Source: Bradyrhizobium sp. SSBR45G (lineage in GTDB: Bacteria > Pseudomonadota > Alphaproteobacteria > Rhizobiales > Xanthobacteraceae). Taken from it: a DNA stretch of 64,000 nt. The position numbers were made by a program, and so were the translations under genes. The stretch covers positions 62,001 to 126,000 of the forward strand of contig NZ_BSCT01000017.1 in assembly GCF_030159255.1 (NCBI RefSeq). The letters run 5' to 3'. Below the pieces are notes generated by a model. It was given only the letters and a program-made list of their open reading frames with translations, did no database searches and was not told the origin of the DNA. Shown here piece by piece: positions 1 to 27,284 of the stretch. Positions within the stretch are counted from its first letter, which is position 1, and the number at the start of each line of letters is the position of its first letter.

Positions 1-3000
1 TCGCAGGCGCCGAGCGTGACGGAGCTGATCGAACGTGTGAAGCGGACGGTTCTCGCCGCACAAGACCATCAGGATCTGCCGTTCGAGCAGATCGTCGACG
101 CGCTCCAGCCGCCGCGGGATCCGGCATATACGCCGATTTTCCAGGTGGTGTTCGCGTGGCAGAGCAGTGACATCGACCAGCTCGCGCTGACCGGGCTCGA
201 GGTCGAGCGCCTCGCGGCCGAGCAACGGGAGATCAAGTTCGATCTCGAGCTGGATCTCAGCGAGTCCGGCGGACGCATCTCCGGCAAGCTGAACTATGCA
301 ACCGCGCTGTTCGACGCCGACACCGTGCTGCGCATCCGCTTTTACTTGCTGGCGGCGCTGCGGGCCATGGTCACCGACATCGGCCAGCCGGTACGCCGGA
401 TCGATCTGCTTTCATTGGACGAGCGGTTACTGCTTCTGGAGGACTGGAACCGGACGGATCTGTTCACTCCCCCCGACCGCTGCGTCCAGGAGTTGATTGC
501 CGATCAGACACGCGAGCGTCCATCCGCCATCGCAGTGGCTGATGGCGACAAACGACTGACCTATCGCGAGCTAGAGGCCGCAGCGAACCGGCTTGCGCAC
601 CATCTCATTGCGTGTGGGGCAGGTCCGGATCGCCTGGTGGCAATCTGCCAGCAGCGCGGCATCAATGCCATCGTCAGCCTGCTCGCTGTGTTCAAGGCGG
701 GAGCCGCCTATCTGCCGCTCGATCCGCTGTATCCCGCGCAGCGGCTGCAAGAGATCATGGCCGATGCGGAGCCCGTGCTGCTGCTCGGTGACGAGGCGAG
801 CGTCGGCGTGCTCGGTGCCGTCGCATGTGCTGTCATCGACGTGGCGCGCGATGCCGCGGCCTGGCGGGACTTGCCGGACACAGCGCCCGACATCGCCGCT
901 CTGCGCCTGACGCCGCGCCATCTCGCCTACGTCATCTACACGTCCGGTTCCACAGGCAAGCCGAAGGGCGTGATGATCGAGCATCGCGGCCTGGTCAATC
1001 TCGCACTGGCCCAGATCGCGCTGTTCGGGACCGGGCCGCACAGTCGGATCGTGCAATTCGCCTCCCTCAGTTTCGACGCGAGCGCGTGGGAGATCGTCAT
1101 GGCGCTGTGCTCCGGCGCCGAGCTGCATCTGCTCGGCAATGGCGAGCACCGCGATGCGTCGGCGCTGCTCGGCTACCTGGCCGATCACCGCATCACTCAT
1201 GCAACGCTGCCCCCGGCGCTGCTGCAGGGCCGGGCGGATCTGGCGCGCCTCGCGAGCCTGGAGGTTCTCGTGCTCGCCGGCGAATTGCCGCGGGCGGATC
1301 TCTTCGAGGCGTTGCCCCAGAGCGTCGCTGTCTTCAATGCCTATGGTCCCACCGAAGCGACGGTCTGCGCCACCGCATGGCGGCGCCCCGACGGCTTTGC
1401 CGGTGCGGTCGTTCCGATTGGGCGTCCGATCGCCAATGCGCGCATCTATCTGCTCGACGATGAAGGCCTGCCGGTGCCACGCGGGGCGGTGGGTGAGATC
1501 TGGATCGGAGGAGCCGGAATTGCGCGCGGTTACCTGAACCGCATCGATCTCACGGCGGAACGTTTTGCCGCCGATCCGTTCGGTCCACGTTCCAATGGCA
1601 GAATGTACCGGACCGGCGATCTCGGGCGTTATCTTCCGGATGGGGAGATCGAGTTCCTCGGCCGCAACGATCACCAGGTCAAGCTCCGCGGCTTCCGGAT
1701 CGAGCTCGGCGAGATCGAGGCCCGCTTGAGTGCGCTGCCTGATGTGCGCGATTCCGCCGTGCTGGCGCAGCGCAATGCGCAAGGGGACACGATGCTCGTC
1801 GCCTATGCCGTGCCGGCCGAGGCGCCCAGCGATGTCGCCCAATGGATCGCCGAGCTGCGGGCGCATCTGCAAGCCGGTCTCCCGGACTACATGGTGCCGT
1901 CCGCCATCGTCCATCTCGATGCGCTTCCGCTGACACCGAACGGCAAGGTCGACCGTCGCGCATTGCCGGCCCCCGATGATGATGCATTCTCGCGCCGTGC
2001 CTATGAGGCCCCGAGGGGCGAAGTCGAGCTGGCAATCGCCGCGATCTGGAGCGAGCTGCTGGGCCTGGAGCGGGTCGGGCGGAACGATCATTTCTTCGAG
2101 CTCGGCGGCCAGTCGCTGTTGATCGTCCGCTTGCTCGACCGCCTGAAGCGGCGCGGCTTCGCGACGGACGCGCAGACCGTGTTCGTGAAGCCTGTGCTCA
2201 GCGAGCTTGCGGCGAGCCTTCGCCGCGCAGATGAGGTCGAGATCCCGGCCAATCTGATTCCGATGCAAGCGACGGCGATCACGCCCGAGATGCTGCCGCT
2301 GATTGCGCTGAGCCAGCCCGAGATCGATCAAATCGTCGCTCACGTGCCCGGGGGCATCGCCAACGTGCAGGACATCTACGCACTTTCGCCGCTGCAGGAA
2401 GGCATCCTGTTTCATCATCTTCTGGCGGCCGATGACGATCCCTATGTCCTCGTCGCGCAGATGGCGTTCCCGGATCGCGATCTGCTCGATCGCTATCTCG
2501 CTGCCGTTCAGACCGTCATCGACCGGCACGATGTGTTGCGCACATCGATCGTCTGGGATGGCCTGTCCGTTCCGGCGCAAATCGTCTGGCGGCAGGCGAG
2601 CCTCGATGTCATTGAGCTCGTGCTCGACGCGGATGAGCCGGTGGATCTGCGGTTCGAGTCGGGATCGCGCCGGCTCGATCTCACCAAGGCACCACTGCTG
2701 CGGTTCGTAGTGGCCGGCGATCCCCGGCATGGCCGCGTGGTGCTGCAGGTGATGCTGCATCACATGATCGGTGATCATTCGACCTTGCAGGCGATCCACC
2801 GAGAGGTGGAGGTGATTCTGGCGGGGCAGGGACATACGCTGCCGGCTCCGACTCCATTCCGCAACCTCGTGGCGCGAACCCGCGATGCCGCCGGGCAGGA
2901 AGCGCAGCAGCGCTTCTTTCGCGCCATGCTCGGCGACATCGATGCGCCGACCGCGCCCTTCGGGCTGATGGCAATCCGCAGCGACGGCGAGGGCGTTCGC

Positions 3001-5518
3001 GAGGCGAAGCTCGCAATCCCGGCTTCGCTCGACAGCACGCTCCGGGCCCAGGCGCGCCGTGTCGGTGTCAGTCTCGCCAGCCTCTGCCACCTCGCATGGG
3101 GACAGGTGCTCGCGCGCAGCAGCGGACGCCGGCAGGTCGTGTTTGGCACCGTGCTGTTTGGTCGCATGCACGCCGGCACCGAGGTCGATCGCAGCCTCGG
3201 GCTGTTCATCAATACGCTGCCCGTGCGGCTCGATCTCGACAGCACCTCGGTCGAGGACAGCGTGCGCGCGGCACATGCGCGGCTCGCCGAGCTGACGACG
3301 CATGAGCACGCATCCCTGGCGATGGCGCAGCGCTGCAGCACAGTTGCTCCGCCGGCGCCGTTGTTCACCGCGATTCTGAACTATCGCCATAGTCAGAAGC
3401 AGGAGACCGACGCAGCACTTGGCAGCCCATTGCAGCGGGTCGAATGGCTCGGCGCGGAGGAGCGCACCAACTACCCGGTGATGCTGGCGGTGGATGACGA
3501 TGGCGACGCGCTGCGTCTCACGGCCCAGACCGTCGCTCCGGTGACGGCGGATCGGATCTGCGCCATGATGGAGGCGTGTCTCAGCCAATTGGCGTCGGCG
3601 CTGGAAGCCAATCCGCTCATGCCGGTGCATCGCCTCGGTGTCGTTCCCGCTGATGATCTCGCATTGCTGACCGGCGTCTGGAATGCACCGGCAGCAGCTG
3701 TGGTCCCGGATTCGCTGCAGCAGCAGTTCGAGGCACAGGCCGCACATCAACCGGATGCGGTCGCGGTGGTGCATGGCGATGACAGCGTCAGCTACGGCGT
3801 CCTGAACGCGCGGGCGAACCGTCTGGCGCGGCGGCTCAGGGCACGCGGCATCGGGCCTGATGTGGTCGTCGGGATCGCGCTGGAGCGCGGGATCACGATG
3901 ATGGTGGCGCTGCTCGCGGTGCTCAAGGCGGGCGGGGCGTATCTGCCGCTCGATCCCGACTATCCGGCGGAGCGTCTGTCGCACATGCTGAACGACAGCG
4001 GCGCGAAGCTGCTGCTGACGCAGGCGTCGCTGCAGGAGGAGCTCGCTCCGGCGCTGGCGCACAGCGGCGCCGAGGTCTGGCTGCTCGACGAGGTGGCGGG
4101 AGCAGGGGACGACGACGCCTCCGATCTCGACGTTGCCGTGCATGCCGAGAACCTCGCTTACGTGATCTACACCTCGGGCTCGACCGGGCTGCCCAAGGGC
4201 GTGATGGTGCGCCATGGCGCGGTGACGAACTTTTTGGCGACGATGGCCGGGCAGCCGGGCATTATCCGCGAGGATCGCGTGCTTGGATTGACGTCGCTGT
4301 CGTTCGACATCGCGGTGCTGGAGCTGTGGCTGCCGCTGACGCAGGGCGCGCAGGTGGTGCTGGCCGATCGCGCCGCGGCGCATGATCCGGCGGTGCTGAA
4401 GGCCATCGTGATGCGGCACGGCGTGACCATCATCCAGGCGACGCCGTCGAGCTGGCGCATGCTGCTCGATCATGAGGACAGCGCGAACTGGTGGCCGGCA
4501 GGCTGCCGCGTGCTGAGCGGCGGCGAGGCCTTGCCGCCGGACCTGGCGCGCCGGCTGACGGCGCTGAGCCGCGAGGTGTGGAATCTCTACGGGCCGACCG
4601 AGACCACGGTGTGGTCGGCGCGTCATCGAATCAATCCGGACGATCCGATCCCGATGGTCGGACGACCGATCGGCAACACGACGCTGCATGTGCTCGATGC
4701 CGATCTCAACCTTGCGCCGGTCGGCGTGATCGGCGAGTTGTTCATCGGCGGCGAGGGGCTTGCGCGCGGCTATTGGCGTCGTGCCGGCCTCAGCGCGGAG
4801 CGTTTCATTCCCGATCCATTTGGGACGGCCGGCGCCCGGCTGTACCGGACCGGCGATCTCGCACGCTGGCGCGGGGATGGCGTGCTCGAGCATGTCGGCC
4901 GCGCCGACCACCAGGTGAAGATCCGCGGCCACCGCATCGAGCTCGGCGAGATCGAGGCGCGGCTGCGGGCCGAGGCGGGCGTGCGCGACAGCGTCGTGGT
5001 GGCGCAGGAGCTCGGCGGCAGCCGGCAACTGGTCGGCTATGTCAGCGGCGATGCGGCGCTCAATGGAAAGGCGTTGCGCGCGGCGCTGATATCAGCGCTG
5101 CCAGACTACATGGTGCCGTCACGGGTGATGGTGCTGCCGCGCCTGCCGCTGACGCCGAACGGCAAGATCGACCGCAAGGCGCTGCCGTTGCCGGACGCGC
5201 GTCCCGAGAAGACGCAGCGGGTCGCGCCGCGCAATCCGACCGAGGCCGCGCTGGCCGCGATCTGGGCGGAACTGCTGCGGCACGACAAGGTCGGCGTCAC
5301 CGACAATTTCTTCGAGCTCGGTGGTGACTCCTTGATCGCGGTTCAACTCGTCGGTCGGATCAAGCGCGATCTCGCACGTGATCTGCCGCTGAAGCGGCTG
5401 TTCGAGCTGACGACGGTCGAGACAATGGCATCTGCCCTGGCGGCGGAAGCGCATATGGACACGCGTAGCGACGACATCGCCGCGATGTTCGATCTGCTGA
5501 AGGAAGTCGAGTTCGCCA

Positions 5519-5526
<8 letters not shown>
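1..5526 (+). CDS. Non-ribosomal peptide synthetase, 5'-truncated: [C]-A-T-C-A-T
   Basis: The reading frame is open from base 1 (S-Q-A-P-S-V-T before the first GTG at 16), so the true start lies upstream. Counting from base 16: the end of a condensation (C) domain to about residue 150; A1 about 155-650 (YTSGSTG, NAYGPTE, GKVDRRALP); T1 with LGGQSL, Ser about 700; a second C domain about 785-1220 whose active site reads HHMIGDH instead of HHxxxDG; A2 about 1230-1690; T2 with LGGDSL, Ser about 1772. Hand alignment to GrsA gives A1 pocket residues D-A-W-T-V-A-A-V-C (Phe-like) and A2 D-I-L-Q-L-G-L-V-W (Gly-like). The stop overlaps the start of the next NRPS gene by 8 bp, so the two are translationally coupled. 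The product is probably part of a hydroxamate siderophore synthetase, judged from the tailoring genes downstream. NRPS assignment is certain; substrates are inference. Confidence 0.95.
3724..5328 (+). repeat. Copy 1 of a duplicated A-T (Gly-like) segment in NRPS genes
   Basis: This stretch, from the linker before A2 to just before the T-domain serine of the first NRPS, matches 16115-17719 of the second NRPS at a constant offset of 12391 with only scattered substitutions in the parts compared. The flanks (the C domain before, the sequence after the T-domain LGG motif) are much less alike. That pattern fits a recent duplication or gene conversion of an A-T cassette. Confidence 0.85.
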
Positions 5527-21910
<16,384 letters not shown>

Positions 21911-21917
21911 GGTCAAC

Positions 21918-22898
21918 GTGAGCCTTCATCCCGACATCGCGGCATTGCTCGACATGATCGAGCTGGGAACGGAGTCCGGCGCCCGGATCCCGTTCCCGCA
22001 GCTGACGCCCGCGCAGGCACGTGCCGATTTCGACGCCTCTTCACCGCTGCTGGACGTTGATCCGCCGCCGCTCGCCTTCGAGCAGCAGCTGGCGTTGCCG
22101 ATGCGTGACGGCGCCGAGATCGCGGCCCGTCTCTATGCAGCACGAAAGCCGGATTGTGCTGATCCGCTTCCGGTGCTGCTCTACATGCATGGCGGCGGCT
22201 TCGTCGTGGGCAGCCTCGACTCGCATCAGCCGCTGTGCCGCGGGCTTGCGTGCGACAGCGGCGCGGCCGTGCTGTCGATCGGCTACCGGCTCGCGCCGGA
22301 GCACCGGTTTCCGACGGCGTTCGAGGATTGCGTCGATGCGCTTGCCTGGATCGGCCGTGACGGGCCTGCCGCTGGACTGGATCCACGGCGCGTCGCCGTC
22401 GGCGGCGACAGTGCTGGCGGCACGTTGGCCGCGGCGCTCGCGATCGCGGCCCGTGACGACCGAGCCTTGCCTCAGCCGCTGCTCCAGGTGCTCGCCTATC
22501 CCGGCCTCAGCCCGCAGCAGGTCTCGGACTCGTATTCCAAGTTCGGCTCCGGCTATCTGCTCGAACGCGAGACGGTGGACTGGTTCTTCAACCACTATCT
22601 GCGCGACGCCGCCGATCGCCACGATTGGCGGTTCGCACCGCTGGCCGCGCCGGACCTCGCCGGCGTCGCGCCGGCCCTGATGTTGCTGCCCGAGTTCGAC
22701 CCGCTCGTCGCCGAGGGGCGGGACTATGCCGAGCGGCTGCGGATCGCCGGTGTCGCAGTCGATCTCAGGATCTATCCAGGCATGATCCACGAGTTCCTCC
22801 GCATGGGCAATGTGGTGCCGGACGCGCTTCAGGCGCGCGCCGAGATCGGCGCCAAGCTCGCCGAAACCTTCGCGCAATTACATGGAGCGGGACGCTGA
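21918..22898 (+). CDS. HSL-family alpha/beta hydrolase (carboxylesterase) of the siderophore operon
   Basis: 326 residues from GTG 21918, preceded by GAGG (21909-21912); the longer open frame from 21864 would overlap the NRPS and lacks a better site. It has the hormone-sensitive-lipase oxyanion motif HGGG (about 91), nucleophile motif GDSAGG (Ser about 166), Asp in EFDPL (about 261) and His in MIHEF (about 291), a complete triad. No signal peptide, so cytoplasmic. It lies 7 bp after the NRPS and overlaps the exporter gene (TGATG), so it is co-translated with siderophore genes. Possible roles are hydrolysis of an ester or lactone siderophore or its precursor, or product release; the sequence does not decide. 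Confidence 0.85.
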   Translation: MSLHPDIAALLDMIELGTESGARIPFPQLTPAQARADFDASSPLLDVDPPPLAFEQQLALPMRDGAEIAARLYAARKPDCADPLPVLLYMHGGGFVVGSLDSHQPLCRGLACDSGAAVLSIGYRLAPEHRFPTAFEDCVDALAWIGRDGPAAGLDPRRVAVGGDSAGGTLAAALAIAARDDRALPQPLLQVLAYPGLSPQQVSDSYSKFGSGYLLERETVDWFFNHYLRDAADRHDWRFAPLAAPDLAGVAPALMLLPEFDPLVAEGRDYAERLRIAGVAVDLRIYPGMIHEFLRMGNVVPDALQARAEIGAKLAETFAQLHGAGR

Positions 22899-24631
22899 TG
22901 ATGACGTCGTCCAATCCCGGCATCATCCATGTCGGAGGCCTGCTGCGGCCGTACTGGAAGCTGGTTCTGACCGGCATCCTGCTCGGCCTCGTCGGCGGCG
23001 CCAGCGTCGCGAGCCTGCTCGCGGTGGTGAACAGGGGTCTCTACGCCGGCTCTGGCGATGTCAGCAGCCTGGTCGCGTCGTTCGCGGGCCTCTGCATCCT
23101 GATCGTGCTCGGCTCGGTCGGCTCGGACATCAGCGCCAACGTCGTCGGACAGCGGATCATCGCCTCGCTGCGCAAGTCGCTGGCGGCCAAGATCCTGATG
23201 GCGCCGATCGATCAGCTGGAATCCTACCGGGCTCACCGGCTCATCCCCGTGCTGACCAAGGACGTCGACGCGATCAGCGACTTCGCCTTCTTCTTCCCTG
23301 CGTTTCTCGTCTCCGGCGTGGTCGTCGCCGGCTGCCTGGTCTATCTCGCCGTGTTGTCGTGGCCGCTGTTTCTGGTCACGGCGGCGCTGATCGCGCTCGG
23401 ATCGTTCGCGCATTTTCGGGCACGGCAGCGCGGGATGTCCGGGTTCAATCTGGCTCGCCAGTATGAGGACGATCTGCAGAAGCACTACCGGACGATCGCC
23501 GAAGGGGCGAAGGAGCTGCGCCTGCATCGGCCGCGCCGACAGCACGTGCATGTCGACCTGATCCAGCGCACCGTCGACCGGATCAGCGACGTGCAGATCA
23601 GTGCCATCAATCTCCTGGTCACCGCGCGTGCGCTCGGGACCGTGCTGTTGTTCCTGGTGATCGGAACCGCGCTGGTGCTGCGGCCGCTGCTGTGGCCGGA
23701 CAGCCCGCCGTCGGTCTCCAGCGGCTTCGTCCTGGTGCTGCTGTTCATGCGCGGCCCGATCGACCAGCTGATCGGCATGCTGCCGTCGCTCGGCCGCGCC
23801 CAGGTCGCGATGCGCCGGATTGCCGAACTGTCGGACCGGTTCGCAACCGCGGAGCCGGATCTGCTCGACGATCTCGCCAACCACGACGCCGAACGGATCG
23901 AATCGATCGAGCTGCGCGGCGTCTCCTATGCGTTCCAGGCGGCAGCCGACGGCCCGTCCTTCATGCTGGGTCCGATCGATCTGCGCATCCGCCGTGGCGA
24001 GATCCTCTTCATCGTCGGCGACAATGGCAGCGGCAAGACGACGATGATCAAGCTGCTGCTGGGGCTCTACGTGCCCGATCGGGGCATGCTGCTGCGTGAC
24101 GGCATTCCAGTCACCGGCGAGACGCGCGACGACTATCGGCAGCTCTTCACCACGGTGTTCTCGGACTACTATCTGTTCGACACGCTGCTGCAGCCCGACG
24201 GTCCGGCGCCCGAATTTGCGCAGCGCTACCTGGATCGTCTCGAGCTGGCTCACAAGGTCTCGGTGACGAACGGTGCATTCTCGACTACGGACCTGTCGAC
24301 CGGCCAACGCAAGCGGCTCGCTCTGGTCAATGCCTGGATCGAAGGTCGTCCCGTGCTTGTGTTCGACGAATGGGCGGCCGACCAGGATCCGGCGTTCCGT
24401 CATATCTTCTACACCGAGCTGCTCGCCGATCTGAGGCGGCTCGGCAAGACGATCATCGTGATCTCGCATGACGACCGCTACTTTCATTGCGCCGACAGGA
24501 TCGTAAGGCTCAGCAACGGACAGCTCGCGGAGCTTGAGGCGGCGCAGCAGCGCGAGCCTGCGCGGCCGAAGCCTTCACCGAAAACGTCGCTGCAGGATGA
24601 GGGCGCGGCGCATGCGACGTCGAGAGCATGA
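22898..24631 (+). CDS. PvdE/SyrD-type cyclic peptide export ABC transporter (fused permease-ATPase)
   Basis: 577 residues. The N-terminal half (about 15-330) holds several hydrophobic helices; the C-terminal half is an ATPase with Walker A GDNGSGKTT (about 375), signature LSTGQRKR (about 467) and Walker B followed by DEWAADQDP (about 490). The DEWAADQDP form, in place of the usual DEPTS, is typical of the PvdE/SyrD cyclic-peptide exporter family, which moves peptide siderophores or their precursors across the inner membrane. ATG 22898 overlaps the hydrolase stop; a second ATG follows at once (22901). Cargo is inferred to be the NRPS product. Confidence 0.92.
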   Translation: MMTSSNPGIIHVGGLLRPYWKLVLTGILLGLVGGASVASLLAVVNRGLYAGSGDVSSLVASFAGLCILIVLGSVGSDISANVVGQRIIASLRKSLAAKILMAPIDQLESYRAHRLIPVLTKDVDAISDFAFFFPAFLVSGVVVAGCLVYLAVLSWPLFLVTAALIALGSFAHFRARQRGMSGFNLARQYEDDLQKHYRTIAEGAKELRLHRPRRQHVHVDLIQRTVDRISDVQISAINLLVTARALGTVLLFLVIGTALVLRPLLWPDSPPSVSSGFVLVLLFMRGPIDQLIGMLPSLGRAQVAMRRIAELSDRFATAEPDLLDDLANHDAERIESIELRGVSYAFQAAADGPSFMLGPIDLRIRRGEILFIVGDNGSGKTTMIKLLLGLYVPDRGMLLRDGIPVTGETRDDYRQLFTTVFSDYYLFDTLLQPDGPAPEFAQRYLDRLELAHKVSVTNGAFSTTDLSTGQRKRLALVNAWIEGRPVLVFDEWAADQDPAFRHIFYTELLADLRRLGKTIIVISHDDRYFHCADRIVRLSNGQLAELEAAQQREPARPKPSPKTSLQDEGAAHATSRA

Positions 24632-24710
24632 GCGGCGGCTTGGCGCGATGTCGGACTTACATCCCGGGCGCGGGCGCGCGGCGAGCGCAAGACAACAGGG
24701 GAAAACGCGC

Positions 24711-25778
24711 ATGAACGCAGACGTGGGATCGGCCGTCGCAGCCGAGAGATTCCTGGCCGGGACGGACCCCGCGCTGTCGGTCTGCCGGAGCCGTGACGAG
24801 CTGCACGTCGTCGCCGATGGCGCTGTCCTGCTCTCGCTCACGCTCGATATCGCTCAGGAGCGGCTGATCGTACGCGGCGGCGTCGATGATCCGGATCTGA
24901 TGCTGCGCGGAGTGTCTGTTGCTACGGAAGCGGTGTTCGGCTGGCATCCGGCGGTGGAACGGCTGGTGCTGGAATGTGCAGAGAGGCCGTCCGCGGCATC
25001 GATGCTGGCCCGCGAGGGTCTCGCGGTGATCGAGGATGACCGCGCAGTGCTGCTGCCGGACATGGTGATGCAGCGGCGCGAGAGCTGGCTGGTGGATGCC
25101 GCACGCCCGGCATTTCCGCTCTCTCATGTGATGAGCGACGGCCGACGTCATCCGCGCCGGCCGCCGAAGCCGGCCGGCCGCGTCTATGCGCGCTTCATCC
25201 CCTGGCTGTCCGATGTCGTCAGCTTCCGCGTCGTCGACGTCGACCAGGATCTTCCGCTGGTTCACCGCTGGCTCAACGATCCGCGGGTGGATGCGTTCTG
25301 GAACGAGGCCGGCGACCTCGACAAGCACCGGACCTATCTGTCCAAGATCCTGTCCGATCCGCACATGCTGCCGCTGATCGGCTGCTTCGGTGAGCGTCCC
25401 TTCGGCTATTTCGAGCTGTACTGGGCCAAGGAGAACCGCATCGCGCCGTTCTACGACGCGGCCGACTACGATCGCGGCTGGCATGTGATCGTCGGCGAGG
25501 ACGATTTTCGCGGCCGCGACTACATCACCGCGTGGCTGCCCTCGCTCATGCACTACATGTTCCTCGACGATTGCCGCACGATGCGCATCGTCGGCGAGCC
25601 GGCTGCGGCCCATGTCCAGCAGCTGCGCAATCTCGATCGCGCCGGATTTGCCCGGATCAAGAATTTCGACTTCCCGCACAAGCGAGCAACCCTGGTCATG
25701 TTGCTTCGCGAGCGTTTCTTCGCGGACCGGCTGTGGCAGCCGGCTGCGAAGGACGCAACCAAAGAGACCCAACGCTGA
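24711..25778 (+). CDS. IucB/AlcB-type GNAT acyltransferase for hydroxamate formation
   Basis: 355 residues from ATG 24711, which has AGGGGA ten bases upstream; the open frame extends to 24534 but into the previous gene. The C-terminal part (about 170-345) matches siderophore-type GNAT acyltransferases (IucB, AlcB, RhbD): a W-L-N-D-P-R segment followed by F-W, then FGYFELYWAKENRI, GWHVIVGEDDFRG and a G-E-P turn near the CoA site. Members acylate the N-hydroxyl-amine of hydroxy-ornithine or hydroxy-lysine with acetyl-CoA or another acyl-CoA. With the N-monooxygenase 14 bp downstream it should make the hydroxamate building block used by NRPS domains A1 and A4. The N-terminal ~160 residues are less typical. 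The acyl group is unknown; there is no formyltransferase gene in the window. Confidence 0.87.
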   Translation: MNADVGSAVAAERFLAGTDPALSVCRSRDELHVVADGAVLLSLTLDIAQERLIVRGGVDDPDLMLRGVSVATEAVFGWHPAVERLVLECAERPSAASMLAREGLAVIEDDRAVLLPDMVMQRRESWLVDAARPAFPLSHVMSDGRRHPRRPPKPAGRVYARFIPWLSDVVSFRVVDVDQDLPLVHRWLNDPRVDAFWNEAGDLDKHRTYLSKILSDPHMLPLIGCFGERPFGYFELYWAKENRIAPFYDAADYDRGWHVIVGEDDFRGRDYITAWLPSLMHYMFLDDCRTMRIVGEPAAAHVQQLRNLDRAGFARIKNFDFPHKRATLVMLLRERFFADRLWQPAAKDATKETQR

Positions 25779-25792
25779 CGGAGCATCACCTC

Positions 25793-27124
25793 ATGTCTCA
25801 TCCCATCGCGCCGGACTATGATGTCATCGGTGTCGGCTTCGGGCCGTCGAATCTGGCGCTCGCCATTGCGCTGGAGGACTGTGCCAGACAGCAGCGGCTG
25901 AGTTGCCGTTCCCTGTTCGTGGAGCGGCAGCCGAGCTTCAAATGGCACGGCGGCATGCTGCTGCCCGGCAGCAACATGCAGATCTCGTTCCTCAAGGACC
26001 TGGTGTCGCTGCGCGACCCGACCAGTCCCTTCACCTTCGTCAACTATCTGCACAAATCCGGTCGCCTGCTTGATTTTTCCAACTGCAGGACGTTCTATCC
26101 GAGCCGGATCGAGTTCAACGACTATCTGCGCTGGGTCGCCGACCAGTTCAGCGCGCAGGTCGACTATGGCGAGACGGTCACGTCCGTAGAGCCGGTCAGT
26201 GCGGGCCAGTCGGTGGTCGCGTTGCGCGTGCTGACGCGAACGGCACGTGGCGAGGAGCAGGCCCGCATCGCGCGCCATCTCGTGGTCGCCGTCGGTGGCG
26301 TCCCGCATGTCCCCGCCGAGCTGCATCCGATCGCCGGGGATCGTCGGGTTGTGCACACCAGCGCCTATCTCGACTCGCCGCTCACCGCGGAGCTGCGCGG
26401 CCGTCCGGTCCGCGTCGCCGTCATCGGCGGCGGGCAGAGTGCCGCGGAGGTCACGCTCGATTTGAGTGACCGGCTTCCGGAGGCTCATATCGATCTCGTC
26501 TTCCGCGGACATGCGCTCAAGCCGTCCGACAGCAGCCCGTTCGTGAACGAGATCTTCAATCCGGACTACACCGATTATTTCCATTCGCGCGAGGCGGCCC
26601 AGCGCGCCGCCATCATCCGCAGTTTCCGCAACACGAACTATGCCGTCGTCGACCCGGAGCTGCTGGACCAGCTCTACCGCAAGACCTATCAGCAGCGCGT
26701 CTCCGGAGAACGCACACTCGCGCTGCATCCCCGCAGCGAGATCGTCAGCGCCGAAGCAGGTCCGGACGGCATCACGCTCGAGCTCCTGAACAAGGACGAG
26801 GCGGTCCGTCACCGGGCGGCCTATGACGCCGTCATTGTCGCCACGGGCTATGAGCGATCGCCGGTTCCGGCCTTCCTCGATCCGATCCGGCGCTACATCG
26901 AGCCGGGCGGGCTGGACCGCGATTATCGGCTCCAGACCCGTCCGGGCTTTCGTCCGCAGATCCATCTGCAGGGCTGCTCCGAGTCCTCGCACGGGCTGAG
27001 CGACACATTGCTGTCGGTGCTGCCGATGCGCGCCCAGGAGATCACGGCGTCGCTGGTGGCGACGGCAGCCGGACCGCGCGCGCCAGAGCACGACCCGCAT
27101 CTGGCCGAAGCCATGTACTCGTGA
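25793..27124 (+). CDS. L-ornithine/L-lysine N-monooxygenase (PvdA/IucD family)
   Basis: 443 residues from ATG 25793, preceded by ACGGAG. It has the N-terminal FAD motif GVGFGPSNLA (13-22), the family segment W-H-G-G-M-L-L-P-G-S-N-M-Q followed by FLKDLVSLRDPTSPF, and an NADPH-binding motif VIGGGQSA (about 210). These are the flavin-dependent N-hydroxylating monooxygenases that convert ornithine (PvdA) or lysine (IucD) to the N-hydroxy amine, the first step of hydroxamate siderophore synthesis. The LRDP-x-SPF form is more like PvdA, and the paired A domains look OH-Orn-like, so ornithine is favoured; this is inference. Last gene of the siderophore operon; the next gene is 160 bp away. Confidence 0.93.
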   Translation: MSHPIAPDYDVIGVGFGPSNLALAIALEDCARQQRLSCRSLFVERQPSFKWHGGMLLPGSNMQISFLKDLVSLRDPTSPFTFVNYLHKSGRLLDFSNCRTFYPSRIEFNDYLRWVADQFSAQVDYGETVTSVEPVSAGQSVVALRVLTRTARGEEQARIARHLVVAVGGVPHVPAELHPIAGDRRVVHTSAYLDSPLTAELRGRPVRVAVIGGGQSAAEVTLDLSDRLPEAHIDLVFRGHALKPSDSSPFVNEIFNPDYTDYFHSREAAQRAAIIRSFRNTNYAVVDPELLDQLYRKTYQQRVSGERTLALHPRSEIVSAEAGPDGITLELLNKDEAVRHRAAYDAVIVATGYERSPVPAFLDPIRRYIEPGGLDRDYRLQTRPGFRPQIHLQGCSESSHGLSDTLLSVLPMRAQEITASLVATAAGPRAPEHDPHLAEAMYS

Positions 27125-27284
27125 GGCAGGGACGCAGGCCGCGGAGCCGCTGAGTTGGCGAGGAACCCGTCGTGCTGCCGGTGGAGCGGCACGGTCGGAT
27201 GAACATCGGTGTTCGCCGTGATTGCGATTGTTGTAGGGCCGGCATCTCGCGGCCAGCAGCCACGGCGCAGTTTGGGAATGGGAA

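Noticed and set aside
571..5028. 1485-codon open frame on the minus strand
   Set aside because: It lies antisense to the first NRPS. High GC and repeated domain codons leave the opposite frame free of stops; the translation is rich in Arg/His/Gln with no domain.
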